Positions 36,601 through 47,793 of a stretch of 64,000 nt of DNA are shown here, piece after piece. The DNA is taken from the NCBI RefSeq assembly GCF_004027225.2, contig NC_044282.2, positions 59,637,225 to 59,701,224 of the forward strand, written 5' to 3'. The translations under genes and the position numbers were made by a program. Source of the DNA: Strigops habroptila (lineage: Eukaryota; Chordata; Aves; Psittaciformes; Psittacidae). Under the pieces are notes generated by a model. That model saw only the letters and a program-made list of their open reading frames with translations. It ran no database searches and was not told the origin of the DNA. Position 1 is the stretch's first letter. The number at the start of each line of letters is the position of its first letter.

Positions 36601-39600
36601 AAAAATCCACAGATGTGGTTGAACTCTTTACAAAAATCTCCTGATAGCTTCCCTACATCAGGGCCTGCAAAGCTGACAAAAGTCAAGTCATGCATGCCAG
36701 TAAACTAGATTACTGGCAGTAACCACACACCTGGCAGTGGGTGAAATAGCAAGGTGATCGAGGAGGAGGGAAAAAGCTGTATTTTTTACACCTTGTAAAA
36801 GGCAGATCTAGATAAAAGCCCTCATGATGCCTCTTGATCAGTCACAAATTAGGCTACAGTTGGCTTGGATGATTTTATAGATTACAATTCAGTAACTTCA
36901 CACTGCCAAAGCAAATTACAAATAAATTTTTGGTCTTAATAACCTAATTGTGGTGTTCAAGATTTTTCTTTCTCTCTCTCTTTTTTTTTTTTTTTATTTT
37001 ATTGTCCCTTTGGCAGATTTTGAAGTTTGATGCCTATTTCCAGGAGGATGTTCCTCTCTCTCCAGAAGAGCATTACCGCATCCGCCAAGTGTGTATCTAT
37101 TACTATTTGGAAGATGACAGCATGTACGTCGTAGAACCTGTTGTGCAGAACTCGGGTATTCCTCAAGGCAAACATATTAGGCGCCATCGGGTGCCCAAGA
37201 ATGACCATGGGGAACATTACCATTGGAAAGATCTGAATCGGGGCATAAACATCACCATGTATGGCAGGACGTACCGCATAGTCGACTGCGACCGATTTAC
37301 ACAGGTGTGTTGCTTGCACAGGGAACACTGACAAAAAGAATCACAGGAGTTACAGGTGGACAGACCTGTTAGAGTCCAGCAGTCTGCGTCTGTAGCGTTC
37401 ACAGTATGGTTGCTCACAATCTTTCATTTTGCTTTTTGTGAAGACTTCTTTCTTCAGATCAATGGGGAGTTCAGGGTAGATATTTGCTGAGTTAAGTGCT
37501 CAGTACTTTTGTCTCAGGACTTCTGGGAGTCCGTCCTTTGTTCTCAGGACTTCTCTTTACAATACAAATTCTAAGTTCATCTCAGGTGTTTAACTGCTTA
37601 GATTTCAGATGAAACATTGTGCATACGTGAGAGAGAAACTACTGATCCTAACTCTTTTCTGACTTACCTCTCCTCTGTTAAAAACGGGGAGGGAATGCAG
37701 CAATTAACTCTGCACCCATCTACAGCCAAACCAGAAGAGAGGTTATGATCTGTGGGTTGAGAATCGTGGTGTGAACTGACCTTTCTAAGAGAGCATACTC
37801 ATTGCCTGTTTTCTATTTCTGGCTATTTCTATACCAGTAAATGAGGTAATAGCAATCCAGTAACAAGTAGTAACAAATACAGTATACTGGTATCCTGTTT
37901 GATTGTCCCCAGTATAATCTCAGTCCTGGTCAACTACTAGTCTATGATTCTATCCTTCCAAGCAATTCCCAGAAGCAGTCCAGAAGTTGGAATGCTCCAG
38001 AGACCATTCCTAATACGTGAATTACATGCAGCCAACCTGTCCTGGAGGCTTAGAGAAGTGTAGATGCAGGCTATTCCTTGCCAGTTGGTCTCAGTGCCCA
38101 GGAATGTTCCCAGGCATGTATAATATATTGGTATATATGTGGCTGTTGAGAATATGTGGGGCCAGCTCTGCTGGAACTGTTAAAGTCAGTTCACAGCAGC
38201 CGAAGAGCTGGTCCTCATGTTAATGTTGGTTGGTGGATGAAAAACATGAAATCAGCTATGTGGGTCTGTATCTCAAGGCCACTAGTCCATTTATTACTAA
38301 CTGGCATCCTCCAGACCAGAGAATAGTGAGTCTGAAAGTGTGAATCTGCCTTGTGAATCTTCAGGGTGATCTCACGTGCCTGTTGGAGATGTTTACGTAG
38401 GGGCTTCCTGGGCTGAATATTTTCATGGGCCACTTCCCAAGGCCAGAAAGGGAAGAAGTCCATTGACTTCAGAGGTTGCTTTGGGTGACTGATGTGAGTA
38501 CACAAGTAATACCCTAGAGTTTGTTGACGCGTCCAATGTAAGCAAAGGATCCCTTTATAAACAAGCAGATTGCCCTCTCTCTGTGGGAAAAGTACTCCTC
38601 CTGAAAGACGGAATGACGCTGCCACTCTGGCACATATCCTTATGGCCTGAAGGGCCTTGGTGGTCCTAGTGTGGTTAACATTAAATTCCCCTGTCCACAC
38701 ATTGGGGAGCCCTAGATCTCTTGCAAATTCTGACTGACTACATCTGTAGTTATGCACTAATTTAATCTTTTTCATTTACCAACTGACAGTTATGCTCCAT
38801 TTAAAGCCCTAAGGCCAAGGAAAACTGTGCTCAAGTAAAATCTGCGTTAGGATGTTGAGGACAGGACTGCCCTGATTAATCAAAGGACAAGCAAAGCTAC
38901 GAAGCAGCTTAAACAGAAACATCTTGGTCATCTTCTATTTTATTTGCTATTGCACTAGAACTAATACTCCTGCAGGCTAGTGGTCTGTGAGGAATGAACT
39001 TGCAGTATTCTGACAACACTCATCTCAGCCCATCTGAAATCTATAGTTACTTCTTACCTTCAGAACTCTCGGCACCATTAATACCTCAGTTGACCTTCCT
39101 AGGAGTTCCTGGAAAGCCAAGGAATTGAAGTGAACCCTCCAGAGAAAATGGCTTTTGATCCTTACACAGAACTGCGTCAGATGCCTGTGCGCAAGTACAT
39201 CACACCATCAGATTTTGACCAACTCAAACAGTTTCTGACTTACGACAAGCAGGTGAGAGAGCTGATAGTGATTACCCACATTACAGACTGCACATTATTG
39301 AAACCTCAGTCTGTGAATGTCTGCAACCTTACTCATTCTAAAAAAATCTCACTCCACTGAGCAGATTCCAGATTTGCTCCTCTTTTGGCTTTAGTGAGAA
39401 ACAAAATCTTTTATGTTTTTGCTAAGCTTTGTGGCTTGTAAACAGCTTCTCTTTGGATTGCAGAGGCTATGCTCTAAATCCTCCATTTCTCTCTTACTTT
39501 CTGTCGGGATGAGATAAGCTACCTGTCTCAGGAAGTTAGCAGCCAGATGCATTTCTATGACCAATGACCATGCTGCATCCACTCCTCTCTTCCTCCAAAA

Positions 39601-42600
39601 CATCAATGCCAGGTGGCAGTTTCAGACAAATACAAATGCCACTTGCTCTGACTGAATTCTCCCTGTGCGCACTATTACCTAACACTCTCCTCTGTGCTCC
39701 TCTGGATCTTCATCTTTTCATATAGCGACAATGTAAGAAACCCTATAGACCACATCTGTACTAGAAAATAAAACAGGGGCAGAGCATGACCCGAGTTCTG
39801 CATGTTGTCCCTGGCCAGCTATCAGTCAAAAAAAATTCCTGGCCATCAGCTGGGAGTTAGCACAGGCCAGGATCATATCCAGTTGCATTTTGAATATTGT
39901 CACCCTGTTTTGAGGGGAGCAGACAGTTTTGCTGTGTGGATGCAAGCTGGGCCATGCCTGCCATTTTACTGCCAGGTTAGCTTTAGTGACTCAGGTCTGT
40001 GCTGGGCCAACTCTGTCTGCTATTGGGCTGTCTGTTTAGGAGCTGTGCCTTGAGGAACTCTTGAGCACTGCAGTGTGAGGAGTTTGATTTCTGTGGCATT
40101 AACAGATGATATTTCCACTAAGCAGAAATAAGGTGGGGCCTGCAGTGAATGCAGCCTCCTCAGGACTGCTGAGTATATTCCTCTCTGCCTTCTTTGGCAT
40201 AACAGCAGTAAAGAATTGGCCATGAAACCTCTAAGAGGTTTAAGAGTCAAAACAAAATTCCATCTTACTGTGTTAAGTTTCATTATAAAAATCACTTCCC
40301 TTAAGACTACTTCCCCACTCATTCCTGGGCAATTATTTTCTGCTGCTTTTTAATCACTTACCCCCCATTTTCCTCATTCTTCCTGAACTAAATCTCTTGT
40401 CTTAGCATAAACTCTTTCTCTCTCACTCACTGTTGTCAAGGCAAGCCAGGCCCGTCCAACTCTCCAGGCCACTGCTGCCCTTCCCACTGCTGTCTCAGCA
40501 GCCAAATCATCCCAGTCTCCACAGTACAAGGGTTTAGTTCTTCTGGACCTGATAGAGAAGCTTGGTGAGATGCCTCCAATCACCTAATCCATTTCATAGA
40601 ATCACAGAATGGTTTGGGTTGGAAGGGACCTTAAAGTTCATCCAGTTCCAACCCTCTGCCATGGGCAGGGACACCTCAGGTTGCTCCAAGCCCATCCAAC
40701 CTGGTCTTGGACACTGCCAGGGATGGGGCACCCACAGCTTCTCTGGGCACCCTGTGCCAGCGCCTCATAGTAAAGAATTTTTTCCTAATATCTAATTTTA
40801 ACCCACTTCATTTGGACAAAGCATTAGTAATTCTAGTCTTTGTTTGTCTTCTCTGCCTCTTTTTTCTCCACCTCAGGTCCTTCGCTTTTACGCCATGTGG
40901 GATGACACTAACAGCATCTTTGGTGAGAATCGGCCTTACATCATCCATTACTACTTGGCAGATGACACAGTGGAGGTTCGGGAAGTCCACAAGCAAAATG
41001 ATGGTAGAGATCCATTCCCACTACTGATAAGACGCCAACGCTTACCCAAAACCTTTGTGGATAAGAAAAGTAAGTTTAGATTGACCAGCACATCTCTCTG
41101 TGCTGAAGGGCCTTGGTGGGTAGACACATATGTGGTGGCTGTGTCAGACGTACACTGAGTCTGGAGAATTTTTGCTGAGAACGTTCCAAGTGTCATGAGT
41201 TTTGGCCAAAGAAAAGTTCTTAAAATGATCACTAAATTCTTTATCTTTCGGGAAGCAGTAGCAGGACAGCAGTACCAACAGCTCCCCAGGGCTATTTATA
41301 CAGCTTGCTTTTGTACCCCTTTTCACTAGGAAATGTGAATATCTGCCTGATTACCTTATTTTTCCTTTTGCTCTCTTGTCCTTAGAGACTTTCCCAACCT
41401 GTGTGATGGAGATCTCTGATCAGGAGGTACTTGAGTGGTACACAGCTAAAGATTTTGCTGTTGGCAAATCTACCACCCTCCTTGGACGCAATTTCTTCAT
41501 CTATGATTGTGATGAGTTCACACGAAACTTCTATCGTGACAAATTTGGCATCACTGACTTCCAGCCAGTGGAAATAAAGAAGAAACCACCTGAGGAAGTT
41601 CCACAGGTACTGCAAAGAGTTTCTCAAAGGACGGAAGAGAAGAAAGCAGTTGGTATAAGCTTTTATAGTAAAGCATAGGTTCAACTTAATAAGAACCTGT
41701 AGAAAACAAGTTCAGCTTAAAGAAAAGAGTGAGTAACTTCAAAAAGACAAGGCAAGAATGGTCATCACTGATAAAAATGAAAGTCCTCTGAAACCATTGA
41801 TTTCTAGTACTGTAAAGGACAAAGCACTTGCTAATAGTGATAGAAAGAACTCTGGTAATGTCTGTATACTAGAACATTAAACAGTGTTGAGGTTCGGTTT
41901 TGGCTGGGAAGCCCAGTGGCACAGTCTGGCTGCTTCATAATACTAAACTCTCCCTCACCCTCCAAAACAGAGTTGCCAAGTCCAAACTGCCTCCTGGGGT
42001 TGGTCAGAGCCCTTGTTACTTCCCAGGCTGTGCCTAGGAATGGTTTTGAGTGCTAGCTGGCCTACAAACCACAAACATGATGGGGATTAGGTGAACAGTG
42101 TGACCATACAGATGATTTGAGTTCCTGTGCACAGGAAGGTTTAGTTACTAGTACAGCCATAGTCTCTTTATTCAAACAAATTACCTGGCTTTCTGAATTT
42201 CAAGTTTTCTTAATTCTCTTGAATATTTTCTACAAGTAAGGGGTCCAACCCATGGCCAGGCTAGTAGCATCTCTACTGGGCAGGATGTCACAGCTATTGC
42301 TATCTGGTGACAGATTTTTTTCCAAACAGATGTTTTCTGCTAAGTTGTCTTGCAAACATTGTCTTGTTCTTAATTTCAACTGTTTATGCTTGATATATCC
42401 TCTGGATGCAGATAATTCCTCCCTATAATGGTTTTGGCATCCTTGAAGACACTCTTCAGAACTGCTTTTCTCTGCTTCCGAAACCTCCCCGGAAAGATGT
42501 AATTAAGATGCTAGAGAATGACAACAAGGTGCTGCGATACCAGGTGGCCCTGGTAAGTGCTTGCTTTGGTGGTATAGTGCCAGCTTATGTTGTAGAGTCA

Positions 42601-45600
42601 GGAGGATGGGAGGAACAGCCTGCTCAGACTGTTTGCAAATTCTCCTCTGCGCTGGTGGGAAAGAGAGTTCCCCAAGCCAATGCGAGTGCCCCTCAGGGGA
42701 TGCCGTTGGGTTATTGTGTACTTGCTGTGACAATTAGTAGCACGTAAAGGTAGAAGAAAACCAGGCCAGAAAATACAAACCAGACACGCTACAAAACCAC
42801 AGCCATTTATGGAAAAACTCCCACTGCCATCAGCACGTGACAGATGGCCCTAACTGAAACAGCACTGCAACTGGGCACTGTGCCCCTGCCTGCCTTCAAC
42901 CGCTGCCGCAAGCGTGAGCTTGCTCTCCCTCCGCTGCTAGCTCCCAGCACCTGTCCTTCTCCAGGCTGGTCCTGGCTGAAGCGGCCAGCAAAGGGCTGTG
43001 CTAGCGGAGCAGCCAAGTGCCAGCATAGAAGGTGGAGAGTCCATGGGGATGGTGCTTTCCACGCACAACAACAGCATTCAGGCCCTGGCATTTGGGCCAG
43101 TTTTACAGTGGGTTTGTGCAAGGAGCCTCTGGCACATCCAGCAGTAGCAATGGCATTTCCTGTGCTGCCTGGTGCCTGCCCTCTCCAAACACTCAGGGTG
43201 AATAAGGGCTGATTTCTGCTCCCTATTGTGCAGGAGTTCCTAAAGGTCACAGCTGATGAGTTCAGATCCACTTAATTTTAAACCAAGCAAGTAAACCTAC
43301 TGGTGTGTCAGGGGAGTGTCTTCCTGTGACTAAGAGCTGAAAGGAGCACCAGCCTCTCTCAGGCACTCATTATAATGAAAAGTATAACTTTGATACTGAA
43401 TTTTACAGCCAGTCTCTCTCTGATGAATCATTCTGTATAGGATATTCCTTTCTCTTGGATTACTCAGTATGTGGAAACACTGAATGTACTTGGTCACTGC
43501 AGCCCAGATTCTGCTTCTGAGAGCCTGACTAGAGCAAGTAACCTTTGAAATTCAGATATTTAATGCCTCCTAGGGCTTTGTTACACTCTGTCAGCGTATC
43601 TGTAGCTTTTGGCCTACAGCAAGCGCTTTGTTTATTCAGCTATAAAAAAAAGCTATGAACTCTGGGTGCTTATGAGTGGGTTACCAGGTACTCCTAAGCA
43701 CCCCAAGAAGTAAAAACCTGGTTCCAATGTGCTTTTCAAAGCCACTACCTTTCCTCTAGGAATCACCAAATCCTGAGGATAGAAAGCGTCGTTTCATCCT
43801 CTCTTATTTCCTCTCCAATGACATGATCAGCATCTATGAACCACCAGTCCGTAACTCTGGCATCATTGGAGGCAAATACTTAAGAAAGACCAGAGTTGCC
43901 AAACCAGGCTCGACTACAGAAAATGCCACGTACTATGGGCCCTCTGATCTCACCATTGGTTCTACAATTGAAGGTAAGATCCAGCCTGGTTTAATATTCT
44001 CTGAGCATTGTTTTTCAGTGCCTGCTCTGATATGTCACTAATTGCACGGATAGTGCATATACCTTCCTTCACTTGGAAGATCTGTTCCTTTTGGGTCTCA
44101 TCACATTTGAGTTTCCAGGTCACCAGTTGGTGTACATTGATATAACTGTTACTGCCAGTGTTTGGACCTTTGACATAATTATGAAAAGAGCTTTATTCTC
44201 TGTAGTATGTATTCTGTTTACAATTTGAGACCTGCCAGGATTCACAGGGTTAAAGCTATGCCAGATGATTACCAGCAGCAAAGGCTATAATTCTATCCTG
44301 TAAGGAAAATAAATGTAATACTGAAACATTTAGAAACACACCAGTGTTAATGGGGGAGTCATTGTAGGCTCAGGCTCAGGGCCTTTGCTCTCAGCAGCTG
44401 CTCTTCTTGCAGCAGAACTCTCTTTGAGCCAGTGAAACTATTCTCACTTCAAGGACTGAAACAAATAGCAGTGCCCGTTCAACCCTGAGCCCAGCCGCAA
44501 GAGAGAATCCATGCACTCTCCTGGATGATGGAGTGACTTACCCATGCTGAAAGGCAAGTAACACTGCTTTTCTTAATTCCTCTTCCCCAGTGTTTGGCCA
44601 CAGGTTTGTTATCACTGACGCTGATGAATATGTACTTAATTATATGGAAAGCAATGCAGAGAGTTTCCCTGCGGCAACACTGCAATCCCTGAGGGATCAT
44701 TTTCACCCAAAGCAGGTGGTAAAGGAGACTGACAACAGGTAGGCTTCGAAGGATGGTGTTGTGGAGCTAAATAAGACTTAGGGTTGACAGCTAAGGGCAT
44801 TTCCAGCAGCCTCTACGGGCTCTAGCCTGCTGTCCAATGGCTGCTCAGCTGATTATTCAGCTCCAAGAGCCTGTGTCTGGACACATACAGGGAGGGTCAA
44901 GTGTGTATGATATAATGTCGTGGCTGCTGCTGACCCAAAAACCTTGTGGGACAGCTCTGGCTCAGCAGCAGAGATAGATATAGCTAAACGGACACAGTCG
45001 TCTTTTCCCAAAAGGCAGTAGTTAACTGTAACAGATGCTGCTGACAGTATCTGCATGACTCACCAGATGCTCGTAAGCCAGTGGAGAGTTGGTGAAGTCT
45101 TTTTCGTTTGCTCTGGCTGTGCTTATCAGCCCAGCAGAGCCTCTTTTTTAGCTGTCTGGACCTGGTTTGGGTGGCCCAGTAACCTCACAATGCACTTTGG
45201 GGTCAGTTAGTATCATGGTAGTTCAGGGACTCCAGTTGAAGAGAGTTACATACAGTTCCTGGGGCTGTATGAAGCACACAAGAAAACGCTCATGCTCCCA
45301 GAGCACTTGTAGGCAAAAGGTGCATGCAGAAAATGTCCTGCAAAGGGAAAATAGTTTACTTAATGCTCCAAGATCAAGACTGAGCTTCATCTTCAAGGCC
45401 AGGCTGAGGTGAGCTTGCATTAAAAAACAAGCATCCCAGAAGCCTGCTGTGTATTCAGAAATACAGCCTGGCCAGCTGTGATGGAGAGTTGGCACACACA
45501 AGTGTCACACTAAGGCTGCCAGGAGTAGCTTTTGCATGAAGTCCTGTTCTTCCTTTCTTCTACAGTGACATCCCCAAGCTTGGGACCAGCAAGAAGGAAC

Positions 45601-47755
45601 TGGATGAATTAATTGTGTGTGTTCAGGAAGAGCTGAAGCCCCATAATCACTTGAACAACAAGAACATTCAGGAGGCATTTCTTCAGTGTGACAAGGATGG
45701 CTCTGGCATCCTGGACAAAGCAAAATTTTTATCCCTTTGTGACAGCTTGAGTGTGCCGACCAACACCACTCTTCTTAACAAGGTCAGAAGGAAGGAGTGC
45801 TGTGCATATTGAATTCCCCACTTATAGCTCTTCCAAAAATGCTCTTCTGCAAACCAGCCCTAGCCAGGTGAGCACCAGCTGCTCTACCCTGCAAAGGGGA
45901 GCAGCTTCAAGAAAAGGGCAAGAGAGTACCAACTCAGAAAGGCCCCGAGCTGTTGGACGAGCCTGGGTCTCAAAGGAGGAGATAGATAGTAATTGCTGTC
46001 CTCTAAGTAAAGGGAAGAAATGATATCCAGATTGCCCCCCACATGAGCAGCCTAGTGTTTGCTGTGTGATGCCTGTTGGCTCAGGTCTCAGAGATGAGCA
46101 GAAGAGGTTGTATATCATGATAGAGACCAGGCATAGGCTACTGCAGAGCTACTGAGCGTCTGCCATGACTTAAGCACACCCAGGATTGAGTAGGGGTGAC
46201 ACTGAGGTGCTTAGGTAATCAGCCTTAGGAAAGATTAGATGCATTCTAGATTTAACAGCAACTGAATTGAAGATTTGAGAACTAAAATTTAAATCATAGC
46301 CACTTGGTTAGCACAACTAAAACATGGACTTGCTGGGCACTGTGATCAATACATACATGCAGATCACAGTCTGCATAATAGAAAATGTGAGGGGAAACTG
46401 AAGAAAAAATGTCATACAGCAGGGATGAAGGATTCTTCCAGGAATATGACTGGCAAGGATGCTTTCTAAGCATAATGTGACATGCAGTAGATTAGTGGCC
46501 AATAAAGGCAGATTCAGACTTTAAAGAAATCTAGAAACCAGAGAGAGTATTTCCCTTGCTAAAAACCCAAAATAATAATTTTCTAAAGTAGCCAAGCATG
46601 AGCATCACAGCTGTGGTTAGAAAGGTGCACAGGCATTTATGTCTCTGAATGTGCACTGAATGAAGGCCTTTGATGAGAACTCAGGTCTTTGTTGTGCTAG
46701 AGCTCACCAGAGACCACTCTGCCCTGAGGAATTTACAATGTGGTGACAGTCCTTTCTGCTTCCACTCTGAGGATGAAAGATGAAGTGACGAGCATGTGGA
46801 TGGAGGATCTGTGACAATTGTTTGAATCCCCATCTAGGACCTGTACACTGAAGCATCCCTCTTCTGTCTTGAAATCTTAGTAAGAGTGTGCCCAGAGCCC
46901 TCAGCAGTGTGGCGGTGGTGTAAATTAAATATAGAGCAGATAGATAGCTTACTGTCTGGATTGGAGAGGAGCACAGCTGTCAGTCACACAAGAGCAACCC
47001 TAGTAAATCTGTCTCCAGGCGACAAGGGGAAGAAGAATCCTTTCGAGGAACTGTGATATTAGACCTTTTCCATCTCCCTGAGTGTCAGAAGGAGATTAGT
47101 TATGCAATTAAAGAAATAAAAGCCCTCTTTCTTCCCCTTAAGCACACAAAGGCTATAGTGCTGTAACACAATGCAGGGTCAGGCATGGATACCAGAACTG
47201 GCTCATTAGTAGGTCTGTTGCTGAGCTCAATTATCTGTGTCTCCACTTTATGCCATGTGCACACACCAAAGTGACACCAGTGAACAGTAACTGTTTAGAT
47301 ATGCTGCCCCCATCCCGCTTTTGGCGGGGATTTCTGTGGGGTTTCTGAAAGATTTGCTGTGGCCTATGTCAGTTTGTGGCCACACTTTATTTTTTTGTGG
47401 ATCTACTGTCACTGTGGTGATACTCAGAACACAATCAGGATTGAACTCAAACACATCAACTCTTCTCCTTGCATAGATTACTGTCATTTATAAACATTCA
47501 AGGTTACCTGTGATTCAGGACTATTAAGGCTCTTTCACAGAGGGGAATAAGATCTGCTGTGTCACACAAGGAGTACCTCTGGGCACTTTTCCCTAAAAAA
47601 CCCCCAGATTTGCAGCTTTGCAGCTTCTTCCAACTCTTTATGGTGGTGTTATGTTGGTTTTGTTTTTGGTTTTTTTTCTGCAGCTGATTGACCAGTGTTC
47701 TTGTGGAGAAAACCAGATAAACTACCGTGACTTCCTTAGAGCCTTCCCTTCATGA
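30582..47755 (+). CDS. EFHC1: EFHC1 (myoclonin 1), axonemal DM10/EF-hand protein, complete
   Basis: EFHC1 is a microtubule-associated protein of motile-cilium axonemes (a doublet inner protein), also found at centrosomes and spindles. In humans its variants have been linked to juvenile myoclonic epilepsy. Eleven exons join in phase into 642 residues (human about 640): 30582-30644, 35280-35501, 37017-37304, 39103-39252, 40877-41069, 41386-41606, 42412-42552, 43760-43973, 44591-44738, 45566-45782 and 47684-47755. Three DM10 domains fall at about residues 95-200, 241-361 and 420-522. A C-terminal EF-hand-like loop lies at 589-600. The start is chosen from [19 protein letters not shown], matching the family GLPFLPG motif. 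Introns 2-10 hold no other gene; intron 4 has a CR1. An AATAAA follows the stop by 33 bases. TRAM2 converges on it. X-boxes upstream fit ciliary regulation. Confidence 0.97.
30753..30767. repeat. poly-C run
   Basis: A run of about 14 C just inside EFHC1 intron 1; length is prone to sequencing error. Confidence 0.8.
30800..32280. repeat. decayed tandem repeat (minisatellite-like) in EFHC1 intron 1
   Basis: Quasi-periodic words recur for about 1.5 kb: ggggacctggtaccccctga, tgaactcacctgatag and variants (for example ctgatag/ctgata near 31364, 31388, 31698, 31885, 31908, 31988 and 32250). Spacing varies around 40-65 bases with strong divergence. It stops where a CR1 begins. Not a known interspersed repeat to me. 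Confidence 0.6.
32336..32588 (+). mobile_element. CR1 LINE 3' fragment
   Basis: Sense CR1 (taatggctttaaactgacag ... ccattctgtgattcc) in EFHC1 intron 1, ending 14 bases before the left inverted repeat. Confidence 0.93.
32603..32680 (+). repeat. left inverted repeat
   Basis: Starts actacagatcttgcaatg and ends agagtttactggagac. Inverted partner at 33831-33908. Confidence 0.93.
33235..33330 (+). repeat. MIR-like SINE remnant
   Basis: cctcagtttcccaatctat aaaatgggcattgcaatg closely follows the MIR core (cctcagtttcctcatctgt, aaaatgggg). Ancient, and inside the inverted-repeat-bounded segment. Confidence 0.65.
33831..33908 (-). repeat. right inverted repeat
   Basis: Reverse complement of the left arm with 4 mismatches. 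On the plus strand it contains a strong-looking 3' splice site, ctaactgctctctccacag, ending at 33890. Confidence 0.93.
34375..34470 (+). repeat. possible MIR-like SINE remnant
   Basis: cagctctcacattttcttct then tgcgtgtccttaagcaaag and ctgtgccatctggataat align in order with MIR (ctgtgtgaccttgggcaag, ctgtgcctcagtttcctcat). Diverged. Confidence 0.4.
34960..35085 (-). repeat. possible MIR-like SINE remnant
   Basis: ttaccccattctaggcac ... caattaagtgatttaagtct ... gagtctgtggcagtgcaagg follows the reverse MIR order (pay-off blocks ttaagtgacttgcccaaggt, agtggcagagccgggattt). Confidence 0.45.
35280..35501 (+). CDS. EFHC1: EFHC1 exon 2
   Basis: 74 codons, [16 protein letters not shown] ... [11 protein letters not shown], from a CTTCCACAG acceptor to a GTATAA donor. 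It has no internal Met-initiated ORF, so it is easily missed. It matches the region just before DM10-1. Confidence 0.96.
35502..37016. other. EFHC1 intron 2
   Basis: No gene recognised. Ends in a T-rich tract (36970-37000) and the TTTGGCAG acceptor of exon 3. Confidence 0.6.
37017..37304 (+). CDS. EFHC1: EFHC1 exon 3 (DM10 domain 1)
   Basis: 96 codons, [20 protein letters not shown] ... [10 protein letters not shown], the core of the first DM10 domain. Preceded by a long T/C tract. Confidence 0.97.
37305..39102. other. EFHC1 intron 3
   Basis: Contains a 186-codon minus-strand ORF (38215-38775) without recognisable family similarity; otherwise unremarkable. Confidence 0.5.
39103..39252 (+). 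CDS. EFHC1: EFHC1 exon 4
   Basis: 50 codons, [19 protein letters not shown] ... QFLTYDKQ, the linker from DM10-1 to DM10-2. Acceptor CCTAG, donor GTGAGA. Confidence 0.97.
39253..40593. other. EFHC1 intron 4, 5' part
   Basis: No exon or repeat recognised before the CR1 at 40594. Confidence 0.5.
40594..40808 (-). mobile_element. CR1 LINE 3' fragment
   Basis: Starts tcatagaatcacagaatggt and runs to ttcctaatatctaattttaa, in EFHC1 intron 4 just upstream of exon 5. Confidence 0.93.
40877..41069 (+). CDS. EFHC1: EFHC1 exon 5 (DM10 domain 2, first half)
   Basis: 64 codons plus one base, [19 protein letters not shown] ... LPKTFVDKK. The GTAAGT donor splits a Lys codon. It starts 67 bases after a CR1 insertion. 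Confidence 0.97.
41386..41606 (+). CDS. EFHC1: EFHC1 exon 6 (DM10 domain 2, second half)
   Basis: [19 protein letters not shown] ... [10 protein letters not shown]. Acceptor CCTTAG, donor GTACTG, phase 0. Confidence 0.96.
41607..43759. other. EFHC1 introns 6 and 7 (exon 7 between them)
   Basis: Apart from exon 7 (42412-42552) no other feature is recognised. The overlapping ORFs at 42807-43271 (-) and 42844-43212 (+) mirror each other and look like chance. Confidence 0.5.
42412..42552 (+). CDS. EFHC1: EFHC1 exon 7
   Basis: 47 codons, [19 protein letters not shown] ... [10 protein letters not shown], entering DM10-3. Donor GTAAGT. Confidence 0.96.
43760..43973 (+). CDS. EFHC1: EFHC1 exon 8 (DM10 domain 3)
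   Basis: [19 protein letters not shown] ... DLTIGSTIE plus one base. Donor GTAAGA. Contains the conserved [14 protein letters not shown] block. Confidence 0.97.
44591..44738 (+). CDS. EFHC1: EFHC1 exon 9
   Basis: [19 protein letters not shown] ... KETDN plus two bases. Completes DM10-3. Donor GTAGGC. Confidence 0.95.
45566..45782 (+). CDS. EFHC1: EFHC1 exon 10 (EF-hand)
   Basis: [19 protein letters not shown] ... TNTTLLNK. The loop [12 protein letters not shown] (residues 589-600) has Asp, Asp, Ser and Asp at calcium positions 1, 3, 5 and 9, but Lys instead of Glu at 12. Confidence 0.95.
45783..47683. other. EFHC1 intron 10
   Basis: 1.9 kb with no recognised exon or repeat. It ends in a T-rich polypyrimidine tract and CTGCAG. 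Confidence 0.55.
47684..47755 (+). CDS. EFHC1: EFHC1 exon 11 (last)
   Basis: [23 protein letters not shown] then TGA. The acceptor CTGCAG follows a long T/G tract. Confidence 0.95.
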   Translation: MIDQCSCGENQINYRDFLRAFPS

Positions 47756-47787
47756 TCTCTGCCCAGAAGCTGAAGAACAAGACCAGC

Positions 47788-47793
47788 AATAAA
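47788..47793 (+). terminator. EFHC1: EFHC1 polyadenylation signal
   Basis: AATAAA 33 bases after the stop codon, giving a very short 3'UTR. Confidence 0.75.
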
